Shown here: positions 41,401-53,600 of the stretch, in pieces
How positions within the stretch are numbered: position 1 is the first letter of the stretch
Layout of the letters: the number at the start of each line of letters is the position of its first letter
From: Xiphophorus maculatus
Taxonomy: Eukaryota; Chordata; Actinopteri; Cyprinodontiformes; Poeciliidae
Assembly: GCF_002775205.1 (NCBI RefSeq)
Contig: NC_036451.1
Span: 24,609,139-24,673,138 of the forward strand
Direction of reading: 5' to 3'
DNA: 64,000 nucleotides
Notes under the pieces: model-generated
Databases searched by the model: none
What the model saw: the letters and a program-made list of their open reading frames with translations, nothing else
Told to the model about the DNA's origin: nothing
Position numbers and translations under genes: made by a program

Positions 41401-41639
41401 CGCGAGCTGCTTCTTCTTCTTCTGCTGCTGCTGCTTATCAGGGCAGAGCGGAGGCCGCTGAACCGTGTGCCCTCCGCCGGCTGAAACCCAGTACCACAGA
41501 GATCACTTACAGACCTGCGACAGGGAACACGGCACCGGCTCCACGGGGTTCTACATTACAACACGAAGCCAGAATCAGTGTAAAAACAGCTCAAAAGCAA
41601 AGAAACGGAAGAGGCGGCTCAAACTAACACGAGGCCATA

Positions 41640-44600
41640 AAGAGAATATATTTTAGGGCTGCTATAAAGGTTGGCGTTATGCAAAATCGACTGGTTTTTT
41701 GTTAGGTTTATGCCATATAATAATGTCATTCCCTCATCAAAAACATGCAAACACACTCCTCCAAAAATAATCAGTTCAAAACTTTATAATTAAATACAAG
41801 TTATCTGGATGTGTTACTACGACTCCGACAAGGCCTTTTTGATCACAACAGTAACAATAATTGTGTTCGACTGACTTAAAAATTATGCTTTCGATCCTAC
41901 AAACATGCTGAGGATCTGTTGTGGTGCCAGGAGAGTCAGTGCACCAAGTGGATAAAATAATAGGTAGTAGCTGAGGTATGTGTACAGTATTTTTTTGCTT
42001 GTATGCATAATTGTAACAAGAGGGACCCAGAGTTAACATTTAAAAGGATGAAAAAGTTGTTTGTCGTGAGAACATTCCACCCTGGAAAGAGAAATGTTCA
42101 AATGAATCATTAAACGTTTCGACTTAAACGGTATAACTTAATATGTAGAAATCCGACTGAGACTGTAATAAGAAAATCCCACAGGAGAAAGCGTTTCTAT
42201 TCATTTATTACATGTAAAATCAATAAAGATTACAAAAAACATCCATGCGACGTTGTAATAAAATTAAATAAAAGTGTAAACCATCACCAGCTTTACCATC
42301 ACATATGGTGGTAACTTTACCATCACCAGCAACTCCCTTCATCTGACTGAAACCATGCAGTTGCTCTTCATCTTTTATGCAACACTGGTGCTCAAGAATC
42401 ATCAGGTGAAATGGCTGAATAATTCAAAAGGCACAGTTCAAGTCCAAGTGTAGGTAATGTTGTAAGTACCCTGTGGGGAAACCTTGTAGATGAACCAAAG
42501 CGGAGTGATTTGTTTAGATACGACGAATGCAGGCAGTTTAATAGTAATTTGGAATGAACTGACAGATAAAGTTAGAATAACAGGGATAATAATGGCTTAT
42601 GTTATTATAGAAAAACTGGGAGTCAATAACAGAATACCAATTCTGTTATTTAGTATTAAAAAAAACTTTCATCATCTTTGACAGACCGACTTACGTTAAG
42701 TGGAAGGGAAATTACACATGATTTTCAAACCTTTTCCTTTAAAACAAAAAATATGGTTGTTGCCAGGTAACCAAAGAGTGAGTGAGTTAGTTGATGCCAC
42801 CGCTTAGCTTAGCTAAGCTCAACCTAGCTTAGCTCAGCTAAGTTGAGCGGCTAAAGCCTTTCCTCTGCCTACATCCCCCAGAATGCTGTGCGGTACTGGA
42901 TCAGAATTCAGTGACATTATTGAAAATCCTATTAGACATATTATATATTGATATCGGTCACATTGTACATATATTGCTACTGGTCTATTGTCCGGCTCTA
43001 TTTCACTTGTAAGTATAAACCGATTGACAATTTGCCAAAACAAAGGAAATTTGATCTGATTTCTCAGTCTACCCCCTACAAGAGACCCGCATGGGTTTCA
43101 TAAACAGGCACAACCGTTTAACTTTTATTTGCATAAATAGCCAGCCTCTTAGTAAAACATGGCAGTGGCACCATCATGCCTCACTGAGTTATAGGGGTGG
43201 AGTGTGTGTCACGTGTGATCATTAAACATCTTTTTCCTCTTCCTCATGCTGCATTACTCTACATTGACCTAGTTGATAAAATGCACAGAGGTTTGTGGTT
43301 GTGTTTTGTCAAAATGTAATAAAGTTCTAGTTATATCACCACTTCTGCAAAGCACTGTATAAAGTCCCTACACTTCCTTACTCTTGTACAGCCCTTCAGG
43401 TGCAGAATGCTAGTGATGGGTAAATGAGGCGTTATGAAGCGTTTCGACCCATAGCAAAACTGTATCGATACTGTGTCACTGAATACTGACACCTGCTGGA
43501 CATTAAAAATCCCTACAGGCAACATAGTTGACAGACTGATTTGATGACCTAGTCTATACAATAAGATTTAAGTCGTTGTATTTTATTGTGTATTGTATAT
43601 TGTATTATGTCATATCTTCAGTTGAATTCAAAATATATTTGATATTATTAGACCCAGTCATTAAATAATGTGAACATGTACCAAGTGATGAAAATTTAAG
43701 TGAACGTGTTTGGAATGAGGATGCTTGTGGACTGGAATTTTATTTCCCACAAATTTTCATTCAAAAACATAAGTTTTTCCAACATTTTGAAATTTTGTCT
43801 GTTACGCTTTTTTGACAGCTTCTCCTGCTGTAAGAAAAAAAATTAAGTAAATAATACATTTATATGAAATAATTTCTAAAAAGAAACTGAGTAATTTGTA
43901 GAATGGCTGTATACCTGAGTTTATCCTGGGTGTATCTGGGACTTCATTCTGATGCCTGGCCCTACAACGCCTCAGCATTGAGGAGGTGGATTTATTTAAA
44001 TAAGGCAGTTCTGTCAAACATATGCAACACTTAACCTGTGGAACATAATATGAAAGTAAACTAAGAGTCAATTTCAGCTGAGTTTGGATTCAGATAGATC
44101 AAGTAGAAACGGAAAAGAACCGGATGAAACTACAACGAAGTGATAACCAATAGCTTGTTTTCTGACGTAAGATCAAAATGGTCCCAAACCACGATACCTT
44201 TCGTTTGCCTTGAGGCTCCATAGTTGACGTTGTACCGTAAAAGATCAAGAATTCTTTTGGCAAATGCATCCCGTTGACAGATTCGCTTCCTTATAAACAC
44301 AGTTTGGCGCGCCAGTGTTCAAAACAGTTCCTGTATCGGTCACGTGACTTGCTGAAAGCAATACGCGCACCAACACGGGGTTTTGTCTAAGGGCTCGACA
44401 GATGCGCCGACGCGTCGGTTGCCGGACCCATCACTACAGAACGCCATTTTGTTCCCAGACAAATCCCAGCCACTATCCGATAAAATGCTCACAATGTAAT
44501 CAATGCTTTCCTCCTCACACTTATGTGGTCAAAGGTCATGGCGGAGCGTTTCATCTCACAGCTTTGGTCACTTAAAGGGGAGGTATTGCAGAGCAACAGA

Positions 44601-44651
44601 GTCTGTGTCCTGCAAAACAAACCTCCCCCTCGAAAAAACACCGTAACACAA
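41640..44651. other. Intergenic region between NIPA2 and NIPA1
   Basis: Contains a reverse fragment of the GATGAGGGAATA repeat (about 41710-41757), AT-rich sequence, a short run of AGCTTAGCTAAGCT-type self-complementary repeats at about 42806-42845, a fragment near 43200-43360, and a 1.0 kb hAT-like element (43411-44436). No gene is seen. The NIPA1 3' UTR should occupy part of the right end. Confidence 0.55.
43411..44436. mobile_element. hAT-like non-autonomous transposon with 8-bp target duplication
   Basis: The ends are perfect 11-base inverted repeats: TAGTGATGGGT at the left and ACCCATCACTA at the right. Flanks are CAGAATGC (43403-43410) and CAGAACGC (44437-44444), an 8-base duplication with one mismatch, as hAT transposases make. 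The 1026-bp body encodes no transposase; an 89-codon - strand frame at 43802-44071 shows no recognised domain. It lies just downstream of NIPA1. Confidence 0.8.
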
Positions 44652-46932
44652 TCAGTCCGTCTTTTTCGGTTCCTTTTTCTCCTTCCAGGTAATCACAGCT
44701 TCCTGGGAAATTCGAAGGAGTATCACTCCCACACACACCATTGTCAGGCCGCAGAGCATGGCGAGGCCGTCGGTGAACGTGAGTCCCGTCCACTCCTTGA
44801 ACAGAAGGGCAGAAGCGAAAATCACGGTGGACGTGAACGTCACGTAGTATATCGCTTCAAATATGTTGGAGCTGAAGCACTCCAAGGCCTTGTTGATGAA
44901 GAAGAACTGGATCAGTATGCTGACCGCCAGCGCCCCCAGCAGGCCAAGGAAGAGAGCCACGGCACCGACATTTGGCTGTCCTTCGCCGAACACATCAAGA
45001 GCCACCAGGCCGAGTCCTTTGCTGCTCGGGACGGTGAAGCTTCCCAGAAGCGAACATATGGCGACGTACACCATGATGTTGGACGTCCCGTGAGCTGGAG
45101 CGACCCACACGATCAGGGTGACCAGGGCCAGGACCACGAGCAGGATGTAGGTTACAAACACTGCAGGAGGAAAGAGTAGACGATGAGTGACACGGTCCGC
45201 CATGTTTCACACGCACATTAAAAAGTGTTAGCAAAAGAGAAATGTACGACAGCATATTAGGTCCATTATAGATTGAAAAAAAGAGGAGTACATTTTAAAA
45301 TTAAACTCAGTTGTTGTTTTTTTTCTAGAAAATACAAGAAAATTTCTCAGATCCAAAAGTCAAATATTTGCAAGAAAAAATTTTGACTTTTCTAAAGTCA
45401 GAATTTTGGGATTAATCTGAGAATTTGAGAACAACCTTTGAAATTTTGGAGTTTCAAAATCTTTGACTTTTGAAACTCCAAAATTTCCTAAATGATTTTC
45501 TAGGCAATTTCTGATATAAATTTCAAAATTAATGATTTTTTTTTTCTTCACATTTTTGACTTTTCAAATTCAAAAATACTTTATTGACCCCAAAGGGTAA
45601 TTAATTGTTCAAAGTCATATTAATTGAATTTTTTTTAAAGAGTTATTGTAGATGGTGATGGTTGTTGGCAGGAAAGATCTCCTCCTTTTCCATTTTCAAG
45701 CGCAGAAATTTGCCCGTTCTTTCTAGGAAAAAAAACCAACTTAGTTTTCTGGCAGAAATGTATTCCCTTTTTCTTTTTCTATCTACAATGGCCCTAATAA
45801 CTCGGAGTATAAATTAGCACCTGGATCTGACAGTCCATCTTCAAGCTCCTGCCTTGACGTTGCCACCGCTTTAGGGGCATGAATGATGAGCACGACGGAG
45901 CCGCAGCAACAGATGATGCAGCCGAGTTTCCCCAGGACGTTTAAACGCTCCTCCAGGATCCAAGAAGCCAGGACTGCTCTGTATCCCAAGAGAACAACAT
46001 TACTACAAATACAGAGTTCAAGTGGTCTCACAAAGGCCTTCCTATCAATTTCAGTTTTTCACATTGATAGATGTGCAAAGCCGGACACATCTATAATTTA
46101 AGTTTAAATAACAGCACCCTACTAAGATAGCAGAAAACCTTTGTTTTGCTAATTTCTTCTATGACATCATGCAAAATATCGCGGGATATTTTGCGACGCT
46201 ATCGTGATAGCAATACTTTTGACGATAACTATTTATTACTTATTTTTTAGGAAACTGTATGCAATTATGGCCCCACAAACACAAATAGTGCTCTTAATAA
46301 ATATTCCCGTTTGCAATGTGCTACTTTTGAACACCAATCACATAAAGAAGTGTGACACAAACTGCATTTTCACATTTCCAGCTGCCCTGTGCCCTCCGAG
46401 GGAACACATCACCACAGCATGATGCTGCCACCACCAATTTGGCCAGAGGCTTACCCAAACAGTACTCCAAGGGCCCCTAATGGTGTGACAATCACAGCAG
46501 GGGCCAGGTTATACGCCAGGAAATTCCCAACTTGACCAACGATCACTGAGAAAGCAGACGGGTGTGAGATCACATTTAGCTGAAAAACAAAAGCTTTCGA
46601 GGAACAAAACAGTCTTCATGTCACACTCACTGCACAGCGTTCCACTGCACCACACCACATCTGTAAGGTACGAACACCCTGCAAGACATGGACGGCTTCA
46701 GACCGCGCTGCCTGAGATTGCACTCAACTTTATAATACATTTGTTTAGTAGCGTCACCACCGTCACGTATTTTTCCGAGTCTATCTGTGCTTGCTTCTTC
46801 CCCCCTACCTTTGTCACGAGACCGCAGTATTCCCTTTTTCTGCAGGACAAATGTCGAGCCATTAATAAAGCTTGATATTACGGCTATTGCTATCCCCAGC
46901 GGAGCTCCAGTCAGCCATGAGTTATCGGCCAT
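44652..46932 (-). CDS. nipa1: NIPA1, magnesium transporter (complete, 5 coding exons)
   Basis: Endosomal and plasma-membrane Mg2+ transporter; human NIPA1 is the SPG6 spastic paraplegia gene and dampens BMP signalling. Coding exons in transcript order: 46932-46809, 46678-46631, 46545-46455, 45978-45821, 45160-44652, joining in frame to 309 codons. Recognisable parts: [13 protein letters not shown] in exon 1, SYLTD in exon 2, [12 protein letters not shown] in exon 3, LNVLGKLGC and [10 protein letters not shown] in exon 4, and [20 protein letters not shown] with INKALECF in exon 5. The ending KKTD resembles the human end. Compared with human (329 residues) it lacks the N-terminal polyalanine stretch. 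Exon 2 reads VVWCSGTLC where most relatives have WWAGT, a divergent spot. Upstream, an in-frame ATG at 47013 lies in a transposon remnant. The second exon is only 48 bases. Confidence 0.94.
45441..45486. repeat. Perfect inverted repeat (hairpin) in NIPA1 intron 4
   Basis: AAATTTTGGAGTTTCAAAA at 45441-45459 is followed by an 8-base spacer and its exact reverse complement at 45468-45486; one more outer pair (45440/45487) extends the arms to 20. It lies in a region of many short AAATTT and TTTGAAA-type words, so it may be a remnant of a palindromic repeat. Confidence 0.7.
46140..46400. repeat. Dispersed repeat related to 20880-21290 (inverted)
   Basis: Shares, in opposite orientation, segments such as TATTTATTACTTATTTTT and CACAAACACAAATA with CYFIP1 intron 17. 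It lies in NIPA1 intron 3, next to a CATGATGCTGCCACCACC fragment at about 46418-46436. Confidence 0.5.
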
Positions 46933-46950
46933 TGCTGTGTGCTTTGAGAC

Positions 46951-47387
46951 CAGGGTTGCCAGATCTGATTGACCGTTTCCAGCACAAACACAATGTGAAA
47001 ACACGCCCCACACAAAAAGCAGCGGGTTTTTGGTTGTCTCTTTTTTTGGACTCTTGGATCAGGGAGAGACGTATGTTTTTTTGTGGTGCTATCATGTCCT
47101 TTTAAGTCTTAAAAAAGTTGCATTGGGATTTCTGTTTTACAGTGCTGGTGTAGAGTGACATTTGATTAACCAATCACTGATGATGTCATGCTTGGCAGAT
47201 TTCAGGCATTTCAAAATAGATGAATAATATAAGTGCAAAGCACGGCATTTTATTAAAATGTAAAAGTTTTTTTGCTTTTCTGTCTCACAATGACAACTAG
47301 CCCACATTTTAACAACCCTCCAAAAAGCTGTTTTTCTCACCCCAACATGCTCATAAGAAGCCCAATTTCCCAATCTGGCAACACTAA
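46951..47387. mobile_element. hAT-like element abutting the NIPA1 start codon
   Basis: The left end is CAGGGTTGCCAGAT and the right end reverse-complements to TTAGTGTTGCCAGAT. The flanks are TTTGAGAC (46943-46950) and ATTGAGAC (47387-47394), matching in 7 of 8 bases. It is about 437 bp long and without coding capacity. Its left edge is 18 bp upstream of the NIPA1 ATG (46932), so it must provide NIPA1 5' UTR, an intron or promoter sequence. Confidence 0.7.
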
Positions 47388-47399
47388 TTGAGACATAAA

Positions 47400-48060
47400 G
47401 CGTTTCACTGAGCAACACTGCCACCCAGTGGACAGTTTTCTCTCAATCCAGGTCAACTCCGCCTCTTCAACATCCCGCCTCCACTGCAAAAGTGGCGCGT
47501 GGTTTATATTTACGCCGCTCTCCCGCGCGGGCGGAGCAGAAACTGACTGCACGCACCCCACATCGGGAGCAGCGGTGAACCAGACCTATCGCATCTAATC
47601 TAGCAGTCTGTATACGTAAATGGTTTCCATGCCTCCTTATCTGGTCCAAGACCCGTCAATCAAATCCATTATGAACGTCTTGTTAATGCAGTAAAGCAGC
47701 TGAGGGGACGAGAAGAGCTTGACGAGTGACCGCAGGTAATTTATGAATGCCTTGTCTTGGTTTGCGTTGTCTCGCAAGACTGTCCCGAACGCGGTGTTCC
47801 GCTTCCTTTTAGCGTCAGGTCTGCAGGGATTCTTGGATGACGGAAGCTAGTTGAGCAAGGGAAAGCTAGCGTTTTGTAAATGTTAGCTGGTTAGCCGGTG
47901 AATTGGTTAGCTCCCCCAGTCCCTGACTTGAAGCGTACGCTAGTTAGCGGTATAGAGCGCCCTACGGCTGCGGTGATGCTGTGTCAGAGGACGGTGTTAG
48001 CCGCTGGAGGAGTCTGCTGTCACACTTGCTAGCAAGCGAAAACCACCGTGCCTGTGCTAG
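47400..48060. promoter_or_regulatory. Putative NIPA1/HERC2 divergent promoter and HERC2 noncoding exon 1
   Basis: NIPA1 (-) and HERC2 (+) point away from each other, and this is the CpG-richest DNA between them (for example 47490-47560, around CTCTCCCGCGCGGGCGG). A splice donor CCGCAG|GTAATT (GT at 47736-47737, + strand) could close a noncoding HERC2 exon 1, since the first coding exon at 50583 begins after an acceptor and has only 37 bases of UTR. The start sites themselves are not readable. Confidence 0.45.
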
Positions 48061-50582
48061 CATTCACAGCTTTCCTGTTTTCATGCAGGCTCATAGCTGC
48101 ATAAATTCCTGGCCTTAAATCACGGGGATATTCATGAAGCGGTATGTCGCATAAACAGCTTAAAAGTGTCAGTGTTTTGATTAAGTTGAAGGTATTATCG
48201 CTCATAAAGTTCATACACATGAGGGCTAATAGCTTTGTGTATAGCCATATGTCAGATATAGCAAGTCCATTTAATGTTTGTTTTTTTGCTTATAGCAACA
48301 TTTTTGACCCGTGTCAGGTGTTCCTGTATGCATAACTGTCATTGAATACTGATGTGATGCCGTCCAGTGTTTTCACAACAAATGATAAATCCTCCCAGTT
48401 GTTTACACCGGTGTGATAATATGTCATGGCCTTTGAGTGTTAGCTCAGGGTTGCCAATTCTCACTCTTATCCACATAAGTCTCACTCCTAATAGGGAAAG
48501 TGCCTACACTTAAAAGAAAAACTGTTTTTTTTTTCTTCCCCACCCAAATTACTGTTTGTGTTTGTGGAAATGTGGTTTTTGTTGGACTATTCTATTTAAA
48601 GGTCCGGCGCTTCTGAAAGAACCTGAATACATCACAGTTTCCCCCCCCCCCCCCTCTGTATTAGTATTTTCTCAAGTTGAAGTCATGAGTGTAAGATCTT
48701 GGGATCCTTTTTAGAACTTGAACTTAAAAACAAATCTGATAACCCTGAAGCACATTTGTGATACAGACTGGAGTTGCTCAATGTATCATATTGCAGTTGT
48801 CATTGCACTATCAATTTGTGCAATATCACAAAAATAACAAACTCCTCGGACGCAATGTTTATTTGGTTATTATATTTCAAGCGCTACCCACTGAAAATCT
48901 GCGTGCCAATAATATTTTTGGCCTCCTTTGTAGAGGTTTGATGCCTTCAATTGTTTTCATTTTTGCAATACTCAATAATGATACAGAATATGCACATTTT
49001 AATAATATTGTTCAACCCTCAATTTATTATTTTTTTTAACAAACTAGGGATGCACTATATATCGCCATCAACATCTGTATCGGTTGATGTTGGTTATTTT
49101 TTAACATATCGTCTCAATAAGTAAAACTGTGCCGATACTAACAACTGATGTTTATTTCCATCTTGTTGCTGTTTATGTTTGTGTTTTAGGGAGGGGTTTG
49201 GTCATGTGGTATTTGTGTGGTTTGTGACAGTAATGAAGCGCAGAATTGTGGGGGTGTTTTAACTGAAGCAGCGTCAGCGGTGTGGTCATTTATTCACGTC
49301 ATTGAAATGTATATAATTCTGGTTTTTGACCTCAGCTGCAATATTAATATCGGATATCAGCCCTAATTTTCATGTCAGAGGACCCCTATAATAAGCACTA
49401 CCTAGAAATGGATAAAAGCATTATGCCAGTTGTTGATGCGCTTTGAGTTTCCGTATTACCACTGCTTGATTGAAACGCTTGGATACTTGATAATAGTAAA
49501 GAGTAGTCAAGGCATTTCTCACCTTCGCCAATTCGTACCCTTGTTCGTAACTACATGCTGCTGTTTCCTCCCCCTATTTGTCCATTTTCTTCATGTAAAG
49601 AAACCGATTTGTTGGGGTGCCGTGATACCGTCTTAAGGAGGCCTTATTCCTTGACACAGCCGCCGCAGGTTCGAATCCTGGCCTGGTGACTTTTGCCTTG
49701 TCTTCCCTCTCTCTCTCATTACCTTCTTTCCTGTCTGAGTACTTTCAAATAAAGGGCACTAGAGCCAAAAAAACAACAACAAAAAAAACATTTGTTTGCA
49801 CATATTTAAGCCTGTTTTTTTTGTTGTTTTTTTTAGTTTAGATTTATTTGTGTTTAAACGAATTATAAAAGTATGGCCATTAAAAAAAAAATCTAATAAA
49901 AATATACATGTAACATTCTTAAAAGCTTAAAATTATACCCTCCTTTTTTTCAGCTCTCTCTCTGTTCCCCAATTTGACCCTTATGACCTCTGATCCAACC
50001 AGAATGGACCTCCAGACTATAGTGTGACATTTCCCTAGCAATATACTAGAGGAGATGATAGAAATGTACTTTTAAATTGGCATGTGTCAAAGTGTGCATG
50101 AAAGGTCTCCATGGCGACTGTGAAGTAGTGTATTGAAACGTCTGGTGACGAACCAACGAACATTGGTTTGTCATGAACAGTGAGTTTCTGATTCCTAGTT
50201 GTCCGCTAGGAATCGCGTCTCTTGATGAAACGTCCTTTAAGACCTTTTTATTGAGGACAAACGTCTTCGCCTTCCTTTGAAAGCTGGTAGTCCTCTCTGC
50301 GTCATCCTTCTGATGATTAAGCTGTTGTGTCCTCCTTGTCCTTCTGTCCAAAATTATTAGTGTTCCCACCAGCAGACTTCATCAGTAAGCTGACTTGCTA
50401 CATCTGAATATTTCAGGCTGATGTTGTCCAAACATCTGTCGGTCGTTACTCAGCTGTTCAGAGGACGCCTCGTACTTTGAGGAAGCATAGACTCCCAAAG
50501 TGAAGAGAGTGGAATAAGCATGCAAATTAAATATTTCATTAATATACGTTTCATGTGTAACGGAGCTCTTCGCGTGTTGCAG
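47737..50582 (+). other. Presumed HERC2 intron 1, repeat-bearing
   Basis: No coding segment recognised. It contains a C-run at about 48641-48654, a repeat at about 49045-49366 whose ends are TAGGGATGCACTATATATCG and (reverse-complemented) TTAGGGCTGATATCC, and a SINE (49613-49785). Confidence 0.45.
49613..49785 (+). mobile_element. tRNA-derived SINE, copy 3
   Basis: The B-box GGTTCGAATCC is at 49669-49679 and the tail reads AATAAAGGGCACTAGAGCC followed by an A-rich run, matching the tail of the SINE at 19006. The head is more degraded, with part of the A-box region lost. A possible short duplication (ATTTGTT) flanks it. Older than copy 2. Confidence 0.75.
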
Positions 50583-50619
50583 GTTGGCTGCGTTTGCAGC
50601 CAGGAGAGAAGACGGGAAG

Positions 50620-53600
50620 ATGCCTTCTCCGTCTTTCACCCTGGACGCCCAGCTGAGATTTCATGACAAATGGCTGAAAATAGACTTACAGGTATGTAAC
50701 CGTGGCGAGGCACTGATCGCACAGATCGCCGGATTCGTCTTGAGTAACTTTGTCGATATGGCTGCTCTGTGCCATTTTTTAAAATGACCGCACGGTCAGA
50801 TTTGTTTCCCTTAAACCTCATTATTCTGGTAAACAATCAGTGGATGATGTCCAGAACGAATTGATTATTACATAATAATCAACATGTCTGATTGTCATGT
50901 TAGAAGTTGTACTTGTCCAGTTCTGATTAGCTCCTGCAGCAACGCGCTCCTGGCCCGATAGTTTTACTGGCATTCCGGGTTACGATTTGACAGGAGGGGG
51001 GGCATTGAATTAAATTCCAGCAACATAATTTGATGGTGAAATATTGAATAAATCACAACCTTTTGAAGTAAAATGTTCCAGCGTAAAAATAAACTTCATG
51101 TAAACAATAATATGTGTAAGCCTGTGAATCAATTAGTCGCGTGATAAATTGAAATGAGCTTGGTGTGTTTTTTGAAGGGCAATTTTGTTTGCAGAGACTC
51201 TATAATCATTTTATTCATGGATTTGGTTGTGTGTGTTTTTATTTGATGTTTTTGGTTGTTGTGTTTTGGATATTTAAAATATCTTCCACTTCCAGTGTGA
51301 AGTGTTTGTTACAAAATCAAAGTTCATTAGTCTTTGAGAGGCTGAACTTTGCATTATTGTGCCATTACATCGCTAGAAAATGGTCTCAAAGCAACAATAC
51401 TATCGTTTATCGCATAATAAACTGTAAACGATAATATCGCAGGTATTTCTGGGACAATTTATCATTCAGCAAAACTTGTTATTGTGACAAGTTTAATTAT
51501 TTAAGTGACTTGTTGCCATACTGTCTGAAACTCTTACTCTAATTGATTAGGGTGTTACACAATAAGTTTTTTATAGTATTTAACTTTCACAATATTCAAA
51601 ACCTTTCTAACGGTAACGTGTCCGCTAACTCACAGCTTAAGAGCTAAACGCAATGAAGTACAGAAATCTTTCCGTAATGCATTCAGCCTTTCTGTTACCT
51701 ATGAAAAGTCTTGCTCTCTCTCACCGACTTGGCAGGATAAACTGTTGGTCATAAAACTTTTAAATAATTTTGACGTTTCTGCCTGGTTTCTCACCATTCA
51801 GGACCAAACGGATAAAAATCATCTGATTCCAGACACCGTCCCATTTCTGGGTTCATCTCCAGTCGTTATGTTGTAACGTCGAGAAATCCTAGTTGACATA
51901 AACATGAAATAAATGACGGCTTCAAAGTTGGCAGTAAATTAAGTTAATTATACGTAAGCCTAATTAACTTAACGGTTAAGCAGTCAGTTAACCGCGTGAT
52001 AAATTCAAATGAACTTGATAATGTCCATTCTGATGATTAATATCTTTTCAAGGGCGATATAATTTACAGAAACATCATTTCCATCAATCCATTTTATTTA
52101 TGGGTTTGGTTGTCTGTAGTTTTTATTTATTATTTTTGGTTTTTGTGTTTTATTTTGGATATTTAAAATGTCTTCAAGTTCCAGTGTGGATTGTTTCTTA
52201 CAAAATTAAAGTTGATTGGCCTTTGAGAGGACAAACTTGCTTTATTATACCATTAAAAGTATATTGGTTGAAAACGGTCTCCAAACGACAATATTATCAT
52301 TTATCGCAACAATTGCTGTGTCAATTTATCGTCCAGGAACATTTGTTTGCATGTTTGCCTGTTTATGTGGTGTTTTTTTTTTTTATTTAATTAATATATT
52401 TTAAAATTTTTGTATTACCTCTCCACCTTTGGTAGCGGGCTTTCTCCGCTGAAGGACTGAGTGAGATGTGGAATGAGATGGTGAAAGATGAAGAAATAAC
52501 TTTCAACGGGGAAGAATCGGCTCACACAGGTATGGCTCCGTCACGTTAAGGCCAGATTGACTCATGTTTACGTATCAATGCCGTCTGCGTTTGTTTCTCA
52601 TCATTCTCAATATTTTTGGATATTCTAGAAGATTGCACTGATTGTTTCGGCGGTCAGAAGAAAGATGAGCCCGGCGACAAAGAGAAGAAAGAAGAGGAGG
52701 AGACGCCGACGTCCGCTCATCACGCCATCATCGAGACCTGGGATTGGGGACGGCAGCCAGGTAGAAATGTTTTTTGTTTTCTTTTTTTTCATTTGGGATT
52801 TCTTCTGGGATTTCCTAAAACCTGATTGGTGGGTGTGACATGACGCTGCTGATTGGGCACCCTTCAAAGCGTATCTAACATTACGCACGATGGCCAAACC
52901 ATATTAACAACGTTACTGTCTTTCAAATGCAACATATGTTCCCATTAGGTTCTCACAGGCTTGAATTGAAAATGCATCCTACTTGGCCTTCCTTAGGTTA
53001 TTTTCCCTTCTTCCTCTTCCTCCCTCTACTTTAGACTCTCATCTCTAGTTTTACTTCACTCCTGAAACCAGTGCAGCATGCCGTAACCAGCATCGCAGCC
53101 AAACAGGCAGGGGCTGGAGGTGTTTATTCTTTTTTTCAGAACAAAGTGAATTTGAACATTTTGTGATATTTAAACTCATTCCACAAATGTAGGCTATGTT
53201 GGTGGCTTTTATTTTGCCATGGTGGTGTGCTACGATCAGTTACATGCAGAGCAGGGGTGTTCAACTCATTTTCACTTTGGACCAAGTCTTGTTTAGTACA
53301 AGTAAGAAAGTTTTTGACAATTTTTGAGAAAAATCTGCAATAAACTCCCAATTATGCATTAGCACAAAATAGTGTGGGGATTTGTTGATTTTTGCGTGAA
53401 TTTCCATGATAATTCTCAAGAAGCTGGTATAGACTGATTGGTAAACAATCTAGAGGGCCACGTAAAAAGCTATGGCGGGCCGGATTTGGCCCACGGGCCT
53501 TGAGTTTGACACGTGATGTAGAGCAAACCCTGGAGTTAGATGATGATGATTGTGACTTCTGTTTCCAATCGGTCCCGTTTCCCCGCTGAGCATCTCGTTG

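Noticed and set aside
44523..45179. 218-codon + strand open frame
   Set aside because: Its coding-like part is the complement of NIPA1 exon 5. The NIPA1 frame explains the conservation.
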